Below are positions 9,827-20,975 of a stretch of DNA of 64,000 bases, piece by piece (the first letter of the stretch is position 1; each line of letters begins with the position of its first letter). Source of the DNA: Zygaena filipendulae (Eukaryota; Arthropoda; Insecta; Lepidoptera; Zygaenidae); NCBI GenBank assembly GCA_907165275.2, contig OU015671.1, forward strand, positions 8,401,001-8,465,000, given 5' to 3'. The notes under the pieces were generated by a model. That model was not told the DNA's origin. It did no database searches and saw only the letters and a list, made by a program, of their open reading frames with translations. A program made the position numbers and the translations under genes.

Positions 9827-11017
9827 TTAAAACCGACTTCCAAAAACACAGAAAAATTACAAAATACCGATTTAATCCAAAAGATAAAAACACACGTAAT
9901 ATAATTATTGGTTTGTGCTACCACTGATCGGTTTGAATTCGGTAACAAGCCTGCTAGTAGTGATTATATGATCTTTGGTGTCTGCCCACTACTGGGTTGT
10001 TCTGCTCACGAAGAGCTGGTGGCGGAGTCGATTTAGCCCATCTACCCCCTCCATATTTGGCTTGTCACCGACTTCATACCGATCAGTGGTAGCACAAACC
10101 AATAATAATATTACGTGTGTTTTTGTCATTTGGATTAAATCGGTATTTTGTAATTTTTAGCTTTTTTAGTTCTGTGTTTTTGAAGTCGGTTTTAATTTTT
10201 TTGTTAAAATTTTGTTTATTTTTCGCTTTTAAGTGACTTAGTTCGTAGTTTCTCTAAGTTACAATACCCTAATGTCAACTGCTCATCATCTTTTACAAAA
10301 TATTGCTTTTCCCGACGCAGGGACGTTAATTGTTGAGGAGTTCTCCTAGTATATCTCCATCAGTTCCACTTCACCATATATGTACATTGTGACGGGCATA
10401 AATTGTTTAGAAACCATATTAAAGTTAACGATTCAGAACCCGTGAAATACCTATTATTGAGTAGTTCCGATGACCATCGGTGGTCTTTATCATCAGTTCC
10501 ACTTCTTTAAATTTTGCTTTCCGAAAGCAAATAAACGATTTACTATAAAAAATATAAAAATCGCTATAGGTGTACCTATAATTTTTGAAGAGTTCCCTCG
10601 ATCACTCCAAGATCCTATCATCAGATCTCTACTTAGTGACAATGAAATCAATTTGGGAGTATCCCCTTTCAAAAAAAAAACCATTTTTGAAATCGCTCCA
10701 ACCGGAACCCGTGAAATACGTATTATTGTTGAGTAGTTCCGATGACCATCTCTGGTCTTCATCATCAGTTCCACTTCTTCAAATTTTTCTTTCCAAAAGT
10801 AAATGAACGATTTACTATAAAAAATACCCAAATCGCTATAGATGTGCTATAATTTTTGAAGAGTTCCCTCGATTTCTCCAAGATCCCATCATCAGATCCC
10901 GACTTGGTGGCAATGGGACCTAATTGGGAGAAAACTCTTTCAAACAAAAAAAGAATTTTCCAAATCGGTCAAACCGTCTTCGAGTAATCGGTGACTTCCT
11001 TTTTGGAAGTCGGTTAA
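9827..11017 (+). mobile_element. About 1.2-kb composite inverted-repeat element, copy 1
   Basis: The ends are TTAAAACCGACTTCCAAAAA and its complement near 11000-11017. An inner copy of the same end lies near 10170-10195. The inside (10430-10980) holds a degenerate tandem array of about 300 bp with GATGACCATC...GGTC, TTTTTGAAGAGTTCCCTCGA and AGATCCTATCATCAGATC. The same organisation occurs inverted at 17748-18995. Small frames here are remnants or chance; no transposase is visible. Confidence 0.65.
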
Positions 11018-11170
11018 AAACTCCGAAAAGAGTGAAAACTGAAAAATCACTTGAGTACTAACCACTAACCAGTGACCAGTGTTGGCACTTGGCAACAACA
11101 GTGAGAGCTTAGTATCATCGTACCGAGGCGTAAAATATTAATCGATTATTTTTTTTATAATAATCAAGAG

Positions 11171-11582
11171 CTTTGGGGGGGTTTTTAGCAGAAATAGACG
11201 TCAGTTATTTCTTTGTTTTACAAATTAGTTTATCGTGATCAATATTATGTGTATGTGGTGGATTTTGCATAATAGTGATCGATTAGTGATGAACAGTGTG
11301 TGGAAACAGTGAAATAAGATGAATTGGGGCGTTCATCGGGAGTTTGTTGTCTTGACCTTTACTATACAACTTCCCACAGTCTGTGGGAAGTTGGGAAGCT
11401 CTATGGGCCACAGAGCGTCCTATTAATGTTCAACTGTGAAGAGTTGCTGTCAAAAATTCTGGAAAAGCATCGAAATGCATCTCACCAATGCATTTCGATG
11501 TAAATAACTTAAGAAGAAGAAAAATACGACTGAATTGACTGTATGAACTCAGCGTCCTCTGCCTTCCCCATAAGGGTTAAAT
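11171..11582 (+). repeat. Unclassified repeat, left copy flanking Tollip
   Basis: It matches 22128-22508 in the same orientation over about 400 bp, sharing AAATTAGTTTATCGTGAT, AACAGTGAAATAAGATGAA and CACCAATGCATTTCGATGTA. The inner part includes a perfect inverted repeat, CATCGAAATGCAT at 11468-11480 and its complement at 11488-11500. The two copies differ by indels, such as an extra palindrome near 11375-11390 here. Confidence 0.7.
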
Positions 11583-12735
11583 TAAAAAAAAAAATATAAT
11601 AATCGATTTTTGGTAATCGTTTTTTCGATACCAAAATCGATTTTCATTAAGAAGAGATAAATCGATCGATTTTACTGTATCTATGTCACATCCCTACTGG
11701 GTAGGTACAAAGAATTCACAAGAAAAATAACAAAATGTTAAATAATTAGGTAAATTTATTAAATTTAAGGTAGATACAAAGATTAAATTACAAATAAATA
11801 TAACCATGATAAGCGTCGATGGCAAATAATTTGGCACTTTAAATTTGCAACAGTATTTTCGCTTGGGATGAAGCAAATTAAATGATCTGATAATATTAAT
11901 AAAATACATTTAGTTCTAAGGAATGAATTATACACGCTTGTATAATAATGTTTATTTATTTTACAAATTGTATAACTGTCCGCATTGTATATAAAGATAA
12001 ATTAGTGAGGTGCCATTTTTTTATTATTTACATTTTTACGATCATATTATAGTAACGTTTTAACGTTGAACTTATGTCTATGCTATAACATAGTGCCGAC
12101 ATATTTTTTTTAATATAAATTCATAGTACAGACGGATAAAAATAGCAATATTATTTCTTAGTCTTTAAAATAAAAATCATGACACTAATTTTTCTTGAGC
12201 AAAATAACAATATTTTAGGAATAACAATATTTTAAGACTATCGCTTACAAGTATCAATGATAATATATTATGATTTGATTAGTAATTTCTAGCTGGGTGA
12301 TCTGGTAACCCTCTAAATCCATATCAATGTAAATAACTTTATAACATAGAAATGTTTGACTTGGCTGTATGAATTTAGTTTCTTTAGCCTTCCTAGAGAC
12401 TGTTTATAAACAAAATAAATACACAAGAGTCAAGACCTAAAAACATCGAAAGCGCGGGATAGCGCGATTTCTTAGTTAAATTACTAAGGAATGGTTGGGA
12501 CGAGAGTAAAAATAAATGTTTTTTTTTTATAACAATTATCATAGTTGAGAGTTAACAGGTAATTGTGTATGATCGTTACACAGAAGCTAGGCAGCGACGG
12601 GCGCTAAATTGATTACCAAAGAATGAACTCTAATGGATGTTACAATAAAGTACATTTATGTTGCAAAAAAATATCAGTAAATCAGCCTAAAAGCGCACTT
12701 TGTATTAGATTTTATATTAATATTAAGCGATATAA
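11583..12735 (-). other. 3' flank and probable 3' UTR of Tollip
   Basis: AT-rich DNA directly downstream of the Tollip stop codon (minus strand). On that strand an AATAAA lies near 11948-11960 (plus strand TTTATT), a plausible poly(A) signal about 780 nt after the stop. No coding potential is seen. A fragment near 12325-12410 resembles the end of the 11171 repeat. Confidence 0.4.
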
Positions 12736-12846
12736 TTACTCGGACATCTGCAACAGTGAGTTGATTGTGGCGTCCTTGTTTCCATTGTTCGCTTCCAGTA
12801 CGGACTTTATTACCTCCTTGTCAATGCTTGGGAACATCTCTTCGAT
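12736..12846 (-). CDS. Tollip: Tollip exon 8: CUE domain and stop
   Basis: It follows a TTTGCCTGCCACAG acceptor and encodes [20 protein letters not shown] and on to LLQMSE-stop. The order and spacing match the human CUE helix bundle closely, with the MFP and LL ubiquitin-contact positions kept. Confidence 0.93.
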   Translation of the reverse strand: MEEMFPSIDKEVIKSVLEANNGNKDATINSLLQMSE

Positions 12847-15800
12847 CTGTGGCAGGCAAAGATTTATCAATTTTAAAACCAGCCGTAAAAAACTAAATCA
12901 GCTGTTGGCCAGCAGTTTCGCCCGCGTGCGATTTGACGAACCTTCGCCATGTTGACAATCTATCAATCACGGGGGACATAACCCTCCCAAAATCCATTTT
13001 TTTCATAATGTTGTATATTAAAGTTGTGTATTGTGCAATATAGTCTAATTTACTCGACATATTATATTATTAGTGACCCCCTCCCCAAAATTTCAGCCTG
13101 CGATTTTTCGTGGTCACGTGACTTGACGATCCGTTCCTTAGTTTTCTATAGCGACAGCGATTATGGATTGTGATTTGTCTAAGGGGGCAGTTCTGTCAGT
13201 AGTAGTACTTACTAATTACTAGGAAGAAAACTTTCAATTTGTTCTATTGTGACGTGGTGTAGAACCGACTGGAATAAACACTCTCACACATGGGCTAGAT
13301 GACTAAATTTTAGTTTTTAATCTGTCGCGTCGCGTCGTAGAGATTAATAAAAAATATTGGACACGTATTTTTCCGTAATCAAAAAATAACGGCGATACAT
13401 CGAGTCTAAATTTTGAGTAACGTAACTATGAGTAACTTAGCTATGACGTCACGATAGACAACATCCAAACGCTTCTACTCCACTCTACTGTGCATCAGCA
13501 GTGGGGGCATTAAGAAGGTTGATTGTGATCACCTGCTGCAATTGCTCGGGCGTGACCGGCTGTTGCTGCGGCGCTTGCTGCTGCTGCTGCTGGGGGTGGG
13601 GCTGGGGCTGGGGCTGGGGGTACTGCGCGGGCTGCATGGGCGCCTGGTACACCGGCATTGCCGCGTACCCCATGCCCGTACTGGGCACCACCAGCATCGG
13701 CGGGAACGCCGCCACCGCCGCCGGACCCACCTGGGTACATCAAGGATTCATATTATTTCAAATTTCAAATTATTTATTCTGCCATTGGATACAATATTAT
13801 GTATACTTAGACATGTTAAATAAAGGTACAGAGGACATAGGGTACTTCTATCTCGGAATTTCCGCGGGAACTCCGAAATTAATGCCGGTGAAATCTCACG
13901 AAATTTTTAATACCCGCTGGTCGGGGGTGCAGAAAAGGACATATTAGGGTACTTTGTATCCCGAAATTCTTGAGGGACCTTCGAAATTTCCACTGGTGAA
14001 ACCGCGGGGAAGACACAAAACTCTCCTTATTATGGATTTATTACATGAAGTTTAGAAGTTATTACAGATCAATAAAAAATCACTCCGCACGCGCCGGTAG
14101 GGAGGAGGAATTCCACGACAACACTGACAGATAGGGATGGGACCCACAACACGAATTAGTGAAGTCCCTGCTCGATCGATTCTTCGCTTAACAGTTCGTG
14201 CCCCAAATAATTACCGCGAAATTTAATATCTTTAACTTAGCTGTCGATGGCCGATAATGATACGCAGAAAAAAAAAGATGCTTCAAAAGTACTTGTGTGA
14301 AAAGGTCTGTTTTTGATCATTGAACCTTTTTGGTTGTGTGTCAATAGAGATGAGAGGATATTACCGAATAGCTCAACACCAGGCTGATCATGCCCTCCAC
14401 ACCATCTCCTTGTTTCCCGTTCAACGGATACCAGTCTTCGTGAGTTTCGCCCTGCAAAATAAACCATACACTTACGTATGAACAAAAAAAATAAAAACAG
14501 TTTTATATTTGGACATAGATAAGCAATAGTGTGTTAACCCACATTGGAGAAATTTTGAGTAGATCGTGTTTTAAATTTCAACGCCATTTTGTGTCAACAA
14601 TTTGTTATGTTCAAATTTTTTATACATATTTAAAAAATGTAATTAGGTAAACACATAGTTAAAAAACGTTCTCCAACTCACAATAAATTGTTCTGTATCA
14701 ATAACTTCATTTTGTGGGTTAACATGTTATTGCTTATCTGCATCCATTTGACCCTGCTCGTATTTTGTTTCTCCGAGACAAGGAAATTATGGTGATTTGG
14801 TAACAATTTTCTTTTTTCTGAACCTATATCCTTTTAGATGAACAACAAACTTTATGTCCATGTAACAAGGCCATGCTCATCGCGACAAAACCAAAATTCA
14901 GCATTGTATCCCATCTTATAAAGTGAGATAAAACGACTTACGATTACGAAACGATTTACGAATGCCGAGGCATTACGTTAAACGTATAATTAGATAAAAC
15001 AGCTGTATTAAGTAAGAAGAAGAAGAAAGAAAATAAATTTTTTCAGCACAACACACAAGAAATAGAAACAAACATAAAAGTACAAGTGGAAGTGTGAGTG
15101 AGACAAAGTGATTGTGAATGTGGGTCCAGTAGTTGTCTCTTTCCAGAATTTTGATTGGCTTGCTGACCTTACAGATTACAGAAGGAAAGAAAAGAGACAA
15201 GTTGACCAATCAGTTGTTTTGTCTCTATCTAAAGACTGCAGGTCAATTTTGTAAGTGTATTTTTTATTGCTACATTCATTTTTTACACTTTTTTTTTAAA
15301 TAGAAGAATATTTTATAGAAGTAATAAAGTAACCTGGGCGGTTAGTCAGTCAATCAGTCAGTTAGTAGTAAGCTAGGTAGTCTTTATTATAAAATATAAA
15401 TAAATCAAAGACTCACATTAAGCACCGCCGGCGGTATGGTGATGTGTGCCCAGGCGATCAGCTCGTCCATAGTGAAGGAGCACTCGTCGAAAATCTCCAG
15501 GTATATAGAGTTGACGCCAGAGGGCAGCAAGCTGGCGGTCGCAGGAATCAATAATGATAATAACATTTCACAACACACAGATCTACTTGATCCCACACTG
15601 TTCGGATTATATCTTAGACTGTTGGCCTTTTCTTGGTAATGGAAGAGCAGCCAGAGCAGGCCAACTGCTTCAGGGCAGAGCCCCCTGCAGTGGTCGATCG
15701 AAATCTTCGAGTATACTCAAAAGGTCAATTATAAATGTACGTATCACTTCCAGTCTAGATAGAGAGAGGTATTCTTGAGAACAAAATATTATATACACGG

Positions 15801-18800
15801 TGTAAACATTAAGTCAATGTTAAAGATTAGCACGGTATAGTATTATATTACCTGTGGTATGGTTTATTCACATGTTACTTAGAAGTCAAAGATATTAAAA
15901 AAAAAATATATATATATTCAGTTACCAAACTATTCAGAGAAAATCAACTCCCCTACAAATTAAAAGAGACAAGGACAAACCACATTAAATTAAATCCATC
16001 AATCATACCTATTATTACACAGTCTTGGTAAATGTACAAAATGCGTAAAAGTACAATTCGAACAAATGGCAATAACTTTTTTTAATGATTTTTCAATTTA
16101 TTCATTATTTCATGCGTTGCTGATTCAATAAAGCTACGGTTTCCTAGGAGAGCGGTGCCGTAATCTAGCGGCCGTAATATTTAACACGCTGAGTGAAACG
16201 TGACTTGGACGAGCGAAAATGAAGAGCAATTAATTGATTTTGTCAAAAATCATGAATCATCTCTACAACATTAGAGCATAGGAGTATAGACAAGCCCAGA
16301 CATTTTAGTGTCGTCATCCAACGCAATTACGGTCGCTAGATAACGGCACCGCTCTCCTAGGAAACCGTAGCTTAACACTGTTAAATTTTACAAAATTCAT
16401 ACAGAGAAAATAATCGTCTGGACACACATGGACATAGATAAGCAATAGTGTGTTAACCCACACTGGAGAAATTTTGAGTAAATCGTGTTTTAAAAGTAGG
16501 AGCGCCATTTTGTATCAACATTTTTTTATGTTCAATATTTAGTTACATATTTAAGCAATGTAATAAGGTAAACACATAATTAAAAAACGTTCCTTAACCC
16601 TCAGTAAATCGTTCTGAATCAATAACTTCATTTTGTGGGTTAACATGTTATTGCTTATCTGCGTCCACATAACGTTTCCATCCTGTTCAGAAATAATCTT
16701 ACCAATGGATGACTTTGTTCCATCTAGGTGTTTTCCCACCGCTGGGGTCAGTGTGGGTCTCGTATATGCAATGTCCAACACGCAAGCGCACGTAGGGGTC
16801 CATGCGGGTGAGGCCTGAATGAAGCAGAGATCAAATGCTAAGGTCAGCACTTAAGAAATAGAAATGTCTTTCAATTTTACGTTCTAAGGCGTGTCTGGTA
16901 CATACATTACAAAAAGATAAGAAAAATTAAGTAAAGATCACTTTTGAATTTTTATTGAAGAGTTTGTTAAAATGTCGATTACAATGTCTACAGTGTCCAT
17001 AGACAAAGAGCTTGGAGCAATGACCTCAACAGAGCTATTCGTTCATGATATACAGGGTGGTAAATAAAAAACCAGGGCAATAATTCTGGAAACCTATCAA
17101 CAGTAATAAGAGAACATTTCCGTGCTGAAATTTTGGGCTGCTGGCGTCCAAAGCACCTTCCAATCTACACAAGGTGTAGAGTTAAATGATTGATGTATTG
17201 TAGGAGGGTATTCAGCATTCGATTCTCATTCCAAATAACAGAAAAAGATACGAAATAATTATTGAGATGGTAAAATATTTATGAAAATCAAGCGCACAAC
17301 TTGCCGACATTCGGCATCCCTTTCCTTTGTATTGCCACTGATGTGCCGGCAAGTTTTAGTAAACATTTTAGAGCCTGTGCACACCAAGTTTTTTTAACGC
17401 GCTTTTATCCTACAAAGGTCTACAGGCTGAGTTTGACTCGCGTGCGTAATGCGTATCGCGTCTGTATCGCTGCAAACGTGCGTCGACGGCGCGGTTAAAA
17501 AATGTGGTGTGCGTAGGCCCTGTGTTGAAGCTTCTAATTTTTTACTAAATGTTTAAACATACCATAATTTTTAACAAGTTTCGCCTGTGCAATGGTGATG
17601 CTCAATCTTGCAGTTAAAGGTGGTCCTGCAGTAGGTACCTAAATATAAAAGTTGATTGTGTAAGATATTGAACATAGTTTTCATATTATAAATAGTGGTG
17701 TGCCAGATCACTGAAAATAAAAATTTATCGATATTTATGTAACATTTATTAACCGACTTCCAAAAAGGAGGAGGTTCTATGTTCGATTGTATGTTTTTTT
17801 TTTTTTTTTTGTATGTTCACCGATTACTCGTAGACGGTTGGACCGATTTGAAAAATTCTTTTTTTGTTTGAAAGGGTATACTCCCAATTAGGTCCCATTG
17901 CCACCAAATCCAGATCTGATGATGGGATCTTGGAGAAATCGAGGGAACTCTTCAAAAATTATAGGCACACCTATAGCGATTTGGGTATTTTTTATAGTTA
18001 ATCGTTCATTTGCTTTTGAAAAACAAAATTTGAAGAAGTGATGATGAAGACCACAGATGGTCATCGGAACTACTCAACAATAATACGTATTTCACGGATT
18101 CCGATTGGAGCTATTTCAAAAATTGTTTTTTTGTTTGAAAGGGGGGATACTCCCAAATTGATTCCATTGTCACCAAATCGAGATCTGATGATGGGATCTT
18201 GGAGTAATCGAGGGAACTCTTCAAAAATTATAGGTACACCTATAGCGATTTTTTGATTTTTTATAGTAAATCGTTTATTTGCTTTCGGAAAGTAAAATTT
18301 GAAGAAGTGGAACTGATGATGAAGACCACAGATGGTCATCAGAACTATTAAATAATAGGTATTTCACAGATTCCGATTCGTTAACTTTAATATGGTTTCT
18401 AAACAATTTATGCTCGTTACAATGTATATAGTGAAGTGGAACTGATGATGATGTACCAGGAGAACTCCTCAATAATTAACGTCCCTGCGTCGGGAAAAGC
18501 AATATTTTTTAAATGGTGATGAGCATTTGACATAAGGCTATTGCAACTTAGAGAAATTACAAACTAAGTCACTTAAAAGCGATAAATAAACAAAATTTTA
18601 ACAAAAAAATTAAAACCGACTTCCAAAAACACAAAACTAAAAATCTTAAAAATAAAACGCTAAAAATAACAACATACCGATTTAATCCAAAAGACAAAAA
18701 CACACGTAATATTATTGGTTTGTGCTACCACTAATCGGTATGAAGTCGGTGACAAGCCAAATATGGAGGAGGTAGATGGGCTTAGTCGACTCCCACCACC

Positions 18801-20822
18801 AGCTCTTCGTGAGCAGGACAACCCAAGTGGGCAGACACCAGCGGGCTTGTCACCGAATTCAAACCGATTAGTGGTAGCACAAACCAATAATAATATTACG
18901 TGTGTTTTTGTCTTTTGGATTAAATCGGTATGTTGTTATTTTTAGCGTTTTATTTTTAAGATTTTTAGTTTTGTGTTTTTGGAAGTCGGTTTTTTGCACT
19001 CATATTTCAGTAGGGGCACGAATTTTTTCGCTCTCGTCCTTTTGATATCGAGCGTTTTTTTTGTACTATGGAAAATGAACAGCGCCATCTATCCAGTGTC
19101 GTTCATTTTCCATACAAAAAAAAAACGCTTTGACATTACGACGATATCGGCAGACGAGAGCGCAAAAATTCATACTTCCCCTACAGTTTCAATCAGAAAA
19201 ATTGCATTTTTGTGATTAATTAATCATGTTTAGACTGCTTCAACATTTGAAGTATGTTTATTTACACAACATTTGAAGTAGATTGCTAGATATTGTAGGT
19301 GTCAAAAAGTGCATATTGTATTCGACAAACCACCATGGTTTTGATTGCAAGCAAAAAATTATAGAAATAAAAGTTACATAATAGCCCCCTTGGTGTCAAG
19401 ATCTGCAGATATGGATCTCAACTTTTTTATTTTTACTCAATAGGTGTCTGTGCACGGGACCTTGAAATGATAGTTGATGCCACTTGATGCTTTGCATGAC
19501 CATGTTTATATCTGAATGGAATTTATTAGGATTCATTGCTACCTAATCACCTTTATATAGAATTTCATCTGTGTATTGATAATAATTCACACAGCAAATG
19601 ATCCGTAAAAGGTTCACCATACGGATCTTTCTTCTACAGATATCCAGTATACAGATATCCGATCCGGCACATCACTAATTATAATATAGAAAGATTTTTT
19701 AAATGTTTTTTTTTTGTACCAGATTATCTCATACATTAGTTATTATAACACATACAATTTAGTGTGATGCTTTTCAGATAGATAAAGAAAAAATGTAACT
19801 TAATGGGATATGGTCACTTATTTTTAAATTAAAATTTTTTTAACACACATTAAATTGAAATTGAACAGAAATTAAATGTATTATTCACCGTAGCGCCACA
19901 CAGCTGCTGCTGGAGAGCCAAAGCAGCCTGGTAATCAGCATCTAAGGTGTCTGTGGCTCCATCAGTTCGTAGGAAACCTGTGGGGAGTGGTCCCAATAGG
20001 ACCTGAAGCAGATTTTTATGAATGCTAAAGTTCTGTTACCACTATATATTTAAATAGCTGTCCCCTGCAGTTTCACCCAAGGTAAGAGTTGCCACGGGAA
20101 TTTCAGGATAAAGTATACCTATAAACCTTCCTCTTCCTAGAAGAGCTGGGTTGGTATGAATAAAAAACACAATTCCCACCACACCCGAAATAGGCGCCTA
20201 GTCATTGAATTGTTGAAACTAGCCCGTTTACAAATACAACCTTCCTCTGGAATCACTATCTATTGGTGAAATTTGCAAGAAAATCCATTAAGTAGTTTTA
20301 GTTTATCACAAACTCAAATAATTTATTCAAATTTGGCCCACATATTCTCCAACCAGGTTTTTTTTTAATTGAAATAACTACCTATGTTAGAAGATATAAT
20401 TTTATCTAGTGGAGCAGCTTTTAACTATGTTACTTTTCACCGTTTTTATTATGCAGATAAGTTTCATAGTCATTCCTGTTTTTCTTCACTCGAAAGAAAA
20501 AAAAAAGTGTTTTTCTTTGTTTGAAATCCTCACTGATAGAGAAAATCTGGAATAATGATTCTAGAAACTTCAGAGCAAAATATGTAATTTCTCGGATCTA
20601 TTCATTAAATTATTTAAAAACCCGTTTCGACCAATTCATTCTAGGGAACGATCGAACCTATTTAAAATACAAGCCGTAAAATTTGTGAATCATAACAGAA
20701 TGATTGTAACAAAATATCGAACGCACTTCGCATTAAGAAACAAACAGTTTACACTTTGCAGTAGTAGGACTCACCCGTCGACGTCTCTCTTCATTTCTAT
20801 CGTCAGATACCGTGGAAGTCAT
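12736..20822 (-). CDS. Tollip: Tollip, Toll-interacting protein (eight exons)
   Basis: Exons (5' to 3' on the minus strand): 20822-20775, 20002-19889, 17638-17563, 16814-16703, 15531-15417, 14451-14365, 13730-13533, 12846-12736. Joined they give 861 nt, 286 residues plus stop, against 274 in human TOLLIP, and every splice has GT/AG borders with matching phase. Residues about 60-185 form the C2 domain ([41 protein letters not shown]). Residues 251-286 form the CUE domain with the ubiquitin-binding MFP (254-256) and di-leucine LL (281-282). Between them lies a proline/glutamine-rich linker longer than the vertebrate one. Known role: an endosomal adaptor binding phosphoinositides, ubiquitin and Tom1, acting in sorting and in Toll/IL-1 signalling. 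The gene is divergent from the MTMR-like gene. Confidence 0.93.
13291..13457 (-). mobile_element. Truncated MITE of the AATGGGcATGTTGACTA family in Tollip intron 7
   Basis: It shares GATTAATAAAAAATATTGGACACG and the TGACGTCACG core with the copies at 50919-62320, but the left half is lost. It lies 76 nt from exon 7. Confidence 0.6.
13533..13730 (-). CDS. Tollip: Tollip exon 7: Pro/Gln-rich linker
   Basis: It encodes 66 residues, starting [20 protein letters not shown], then a run of PQ/QQ and PVTPEQLQQ, followed by the donor GTGATC. The codons CAG/CCC make a local simple repeat. If the donor is not used, the frame continues 15 residues ([15 protein letters not shown]) to a TAG at 13487-13485, giving a form without the CUE domain. 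Confidence 0.9.
13828..14022 (-). repeat. AGCTGTG-type dispersed repeat in Tollip intron 6
   Basis: Two partial copies in a row, with GACATAGGGTACTTCTATC, CGCGGGAACTCCGAAATTAA and a second GGACATATTAGGGTACTTTG, ending at GGTGAAACCGCGGGGAA. The orientation is reversed relative to the plus-strand consensus. Confidence 0.65.
14365..14451 (-). CDS. Tollip: Tollip exon 6: end of C2 domain
   Basis: 29 residues in phase 0 after an ATTTTGCAG acceptor, including [20 protein letters not shown] and MISLVLSYS. The W-Y-x-L pattern corresponds to the human DKWYSLSG segment, the last strands of the C2 domain. Confidence 0.92.
14511..14745 (-). mobile_element. MITE, family GGACgcAGATAAGCAATA, Tollip intron 5
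   Basis: A full copy with inverted ends, GGACATAGATAAGCAATAGT on the left and its near complement ending GCATCC on the right. It lies 59 nt upstream (in gene direction) of exon 6. Confidence 0.8.
15417..15531 (-). CDS. Tollip: Tollip exon 5: C2 domain core
   Basis: It encodes [20 protein letters not shown] and [18 protein letters not shown]. The match to human TOLLIP ([30 protein letters not shown]) is the strongest in the gene. The acceptor used is GCGACCGCCAG; the donor is GTGAGT. Confidence 0.93.
16131..16373. mobile_element. MITE with about 50-bp inverted ends, Tollip intron 4
   Basis: The left end AAGCTACGGTTTCCTAGGAG continues AGCGGTGCCGTAATCTAGCG; the right end is its near-perfect complement (AACGGCACCGCTCTCCTAGG, then AAACCGTAGCTT). 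Only one copy was seen in this window. No frame is present. Confidence 0.75.
16430..16666 (-). mobile_element. MITE, family GGACgcAGATAAGCAATA, Tollip intron 4
   Basis: A complete copy with ends GGACATAGATAAGCAATAGT and, on the right, TAACATGTTATTGCTTATCT followed by GCGTCC. It ends 36 nt from exon 4, right by the splice donor side. Confidence 0.85.
16703..16814 (-). CDS. Tollip: Tollip exon 4: C2 domain, first half
   Basis: It encodes [20 protein letters not shown] and [16 protein letters not shown]. The aspartate in MDPY matches the human one; the RxR/K and TPRW elements belong to the C2 lipid-binding face. Confidence 0.93.
17563..17638 (-). CDS. Tollip: Tollip exon 3
   Basis: It encodes [20 protein letters not shown] and LVKNYG, the first C2 strand. 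A nearer CAG acceptor would break the frame; the TATATTTAG acceptor used here keeps it. Confidence 0.9.
17748..18995 (-). mobile_element. About 1.2-kb composite inverted-repeat element, copy 2 (inverted)
   Basis: It is organised as the reverse complement of 9827-11017: the AACCGACTTCCAAAAAGGAG end, a tandem array of about 300-bp units with ATCGAGGGAACTCTTCAAAA twice, then CCTGCGTCGGGAAAAGCAAT and an inner palindromic block with GTTTGTGCTACCACTAATCG. It lies within Tollip intron 2 next to exon 3. Confidence 0.65.
19010..19184 (-). mobile_element. Foldback MITE, family GTAGGGGnAGnACGAAT, copy 1
   Basis: Nearly the whole 175 bp is an inverted repeat: left GTAGGGGCACGAATTTTTTC, right its complement ending CTTCCCCTAC. 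The centre carries GAACAGCGCCATCTATCCAG. A second copy lies at 49898-50070 in opposite orientation. Confidence 0.8.
19889..20002 (-). CDS. Tollip: Tollip exon 2
   Basis: 38 residues starting [20 protein letters not shown], then QQQLCGAT. It corresponds to human IGELPQDFLRI, the N-terminal Tom1-binding region. Acceptor CTTCAG, donor GTGAAT. Confidence 0.9.
20775..20822 (-). CDS. Tollip: Tollip exon 1 with start codon
   Basis: It encodes [16 protein letters not shown] and ends at a GTGAGT donor. The context GCGatgACT is acceptable. The start parallels human MATTVSTQRG. The promoter lies in 20823 onward but no motif stands out. Confidence 0.88.
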
Positions 20823-20975
20823 CGCTGCAACGTTTTTCCGTAAAATATCTTTGATTTTATAACAAAATACAAATCTTTGCGAAACCTTTGAAAAACACAG
20901 ATGCACAGATGACTGATGTACTCACAGGATGTACTAACAGACATATGTCTAGTTAATTTGTGGTACTAACTAATG

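Noticed and set aside
10470..10947. Frames of 60-112 codons on both strands
   Set aside because: They lie in a degenerate tandem array of a mobile element, repeated in reverse at 18038-18472, with no family match.
13501..13947. Plus-strand frame of 148 codons with poly-Cys/Trp/Gly
   Set aside because: It is the reverse of Tollip exon 7 codons for Pro and Gln.
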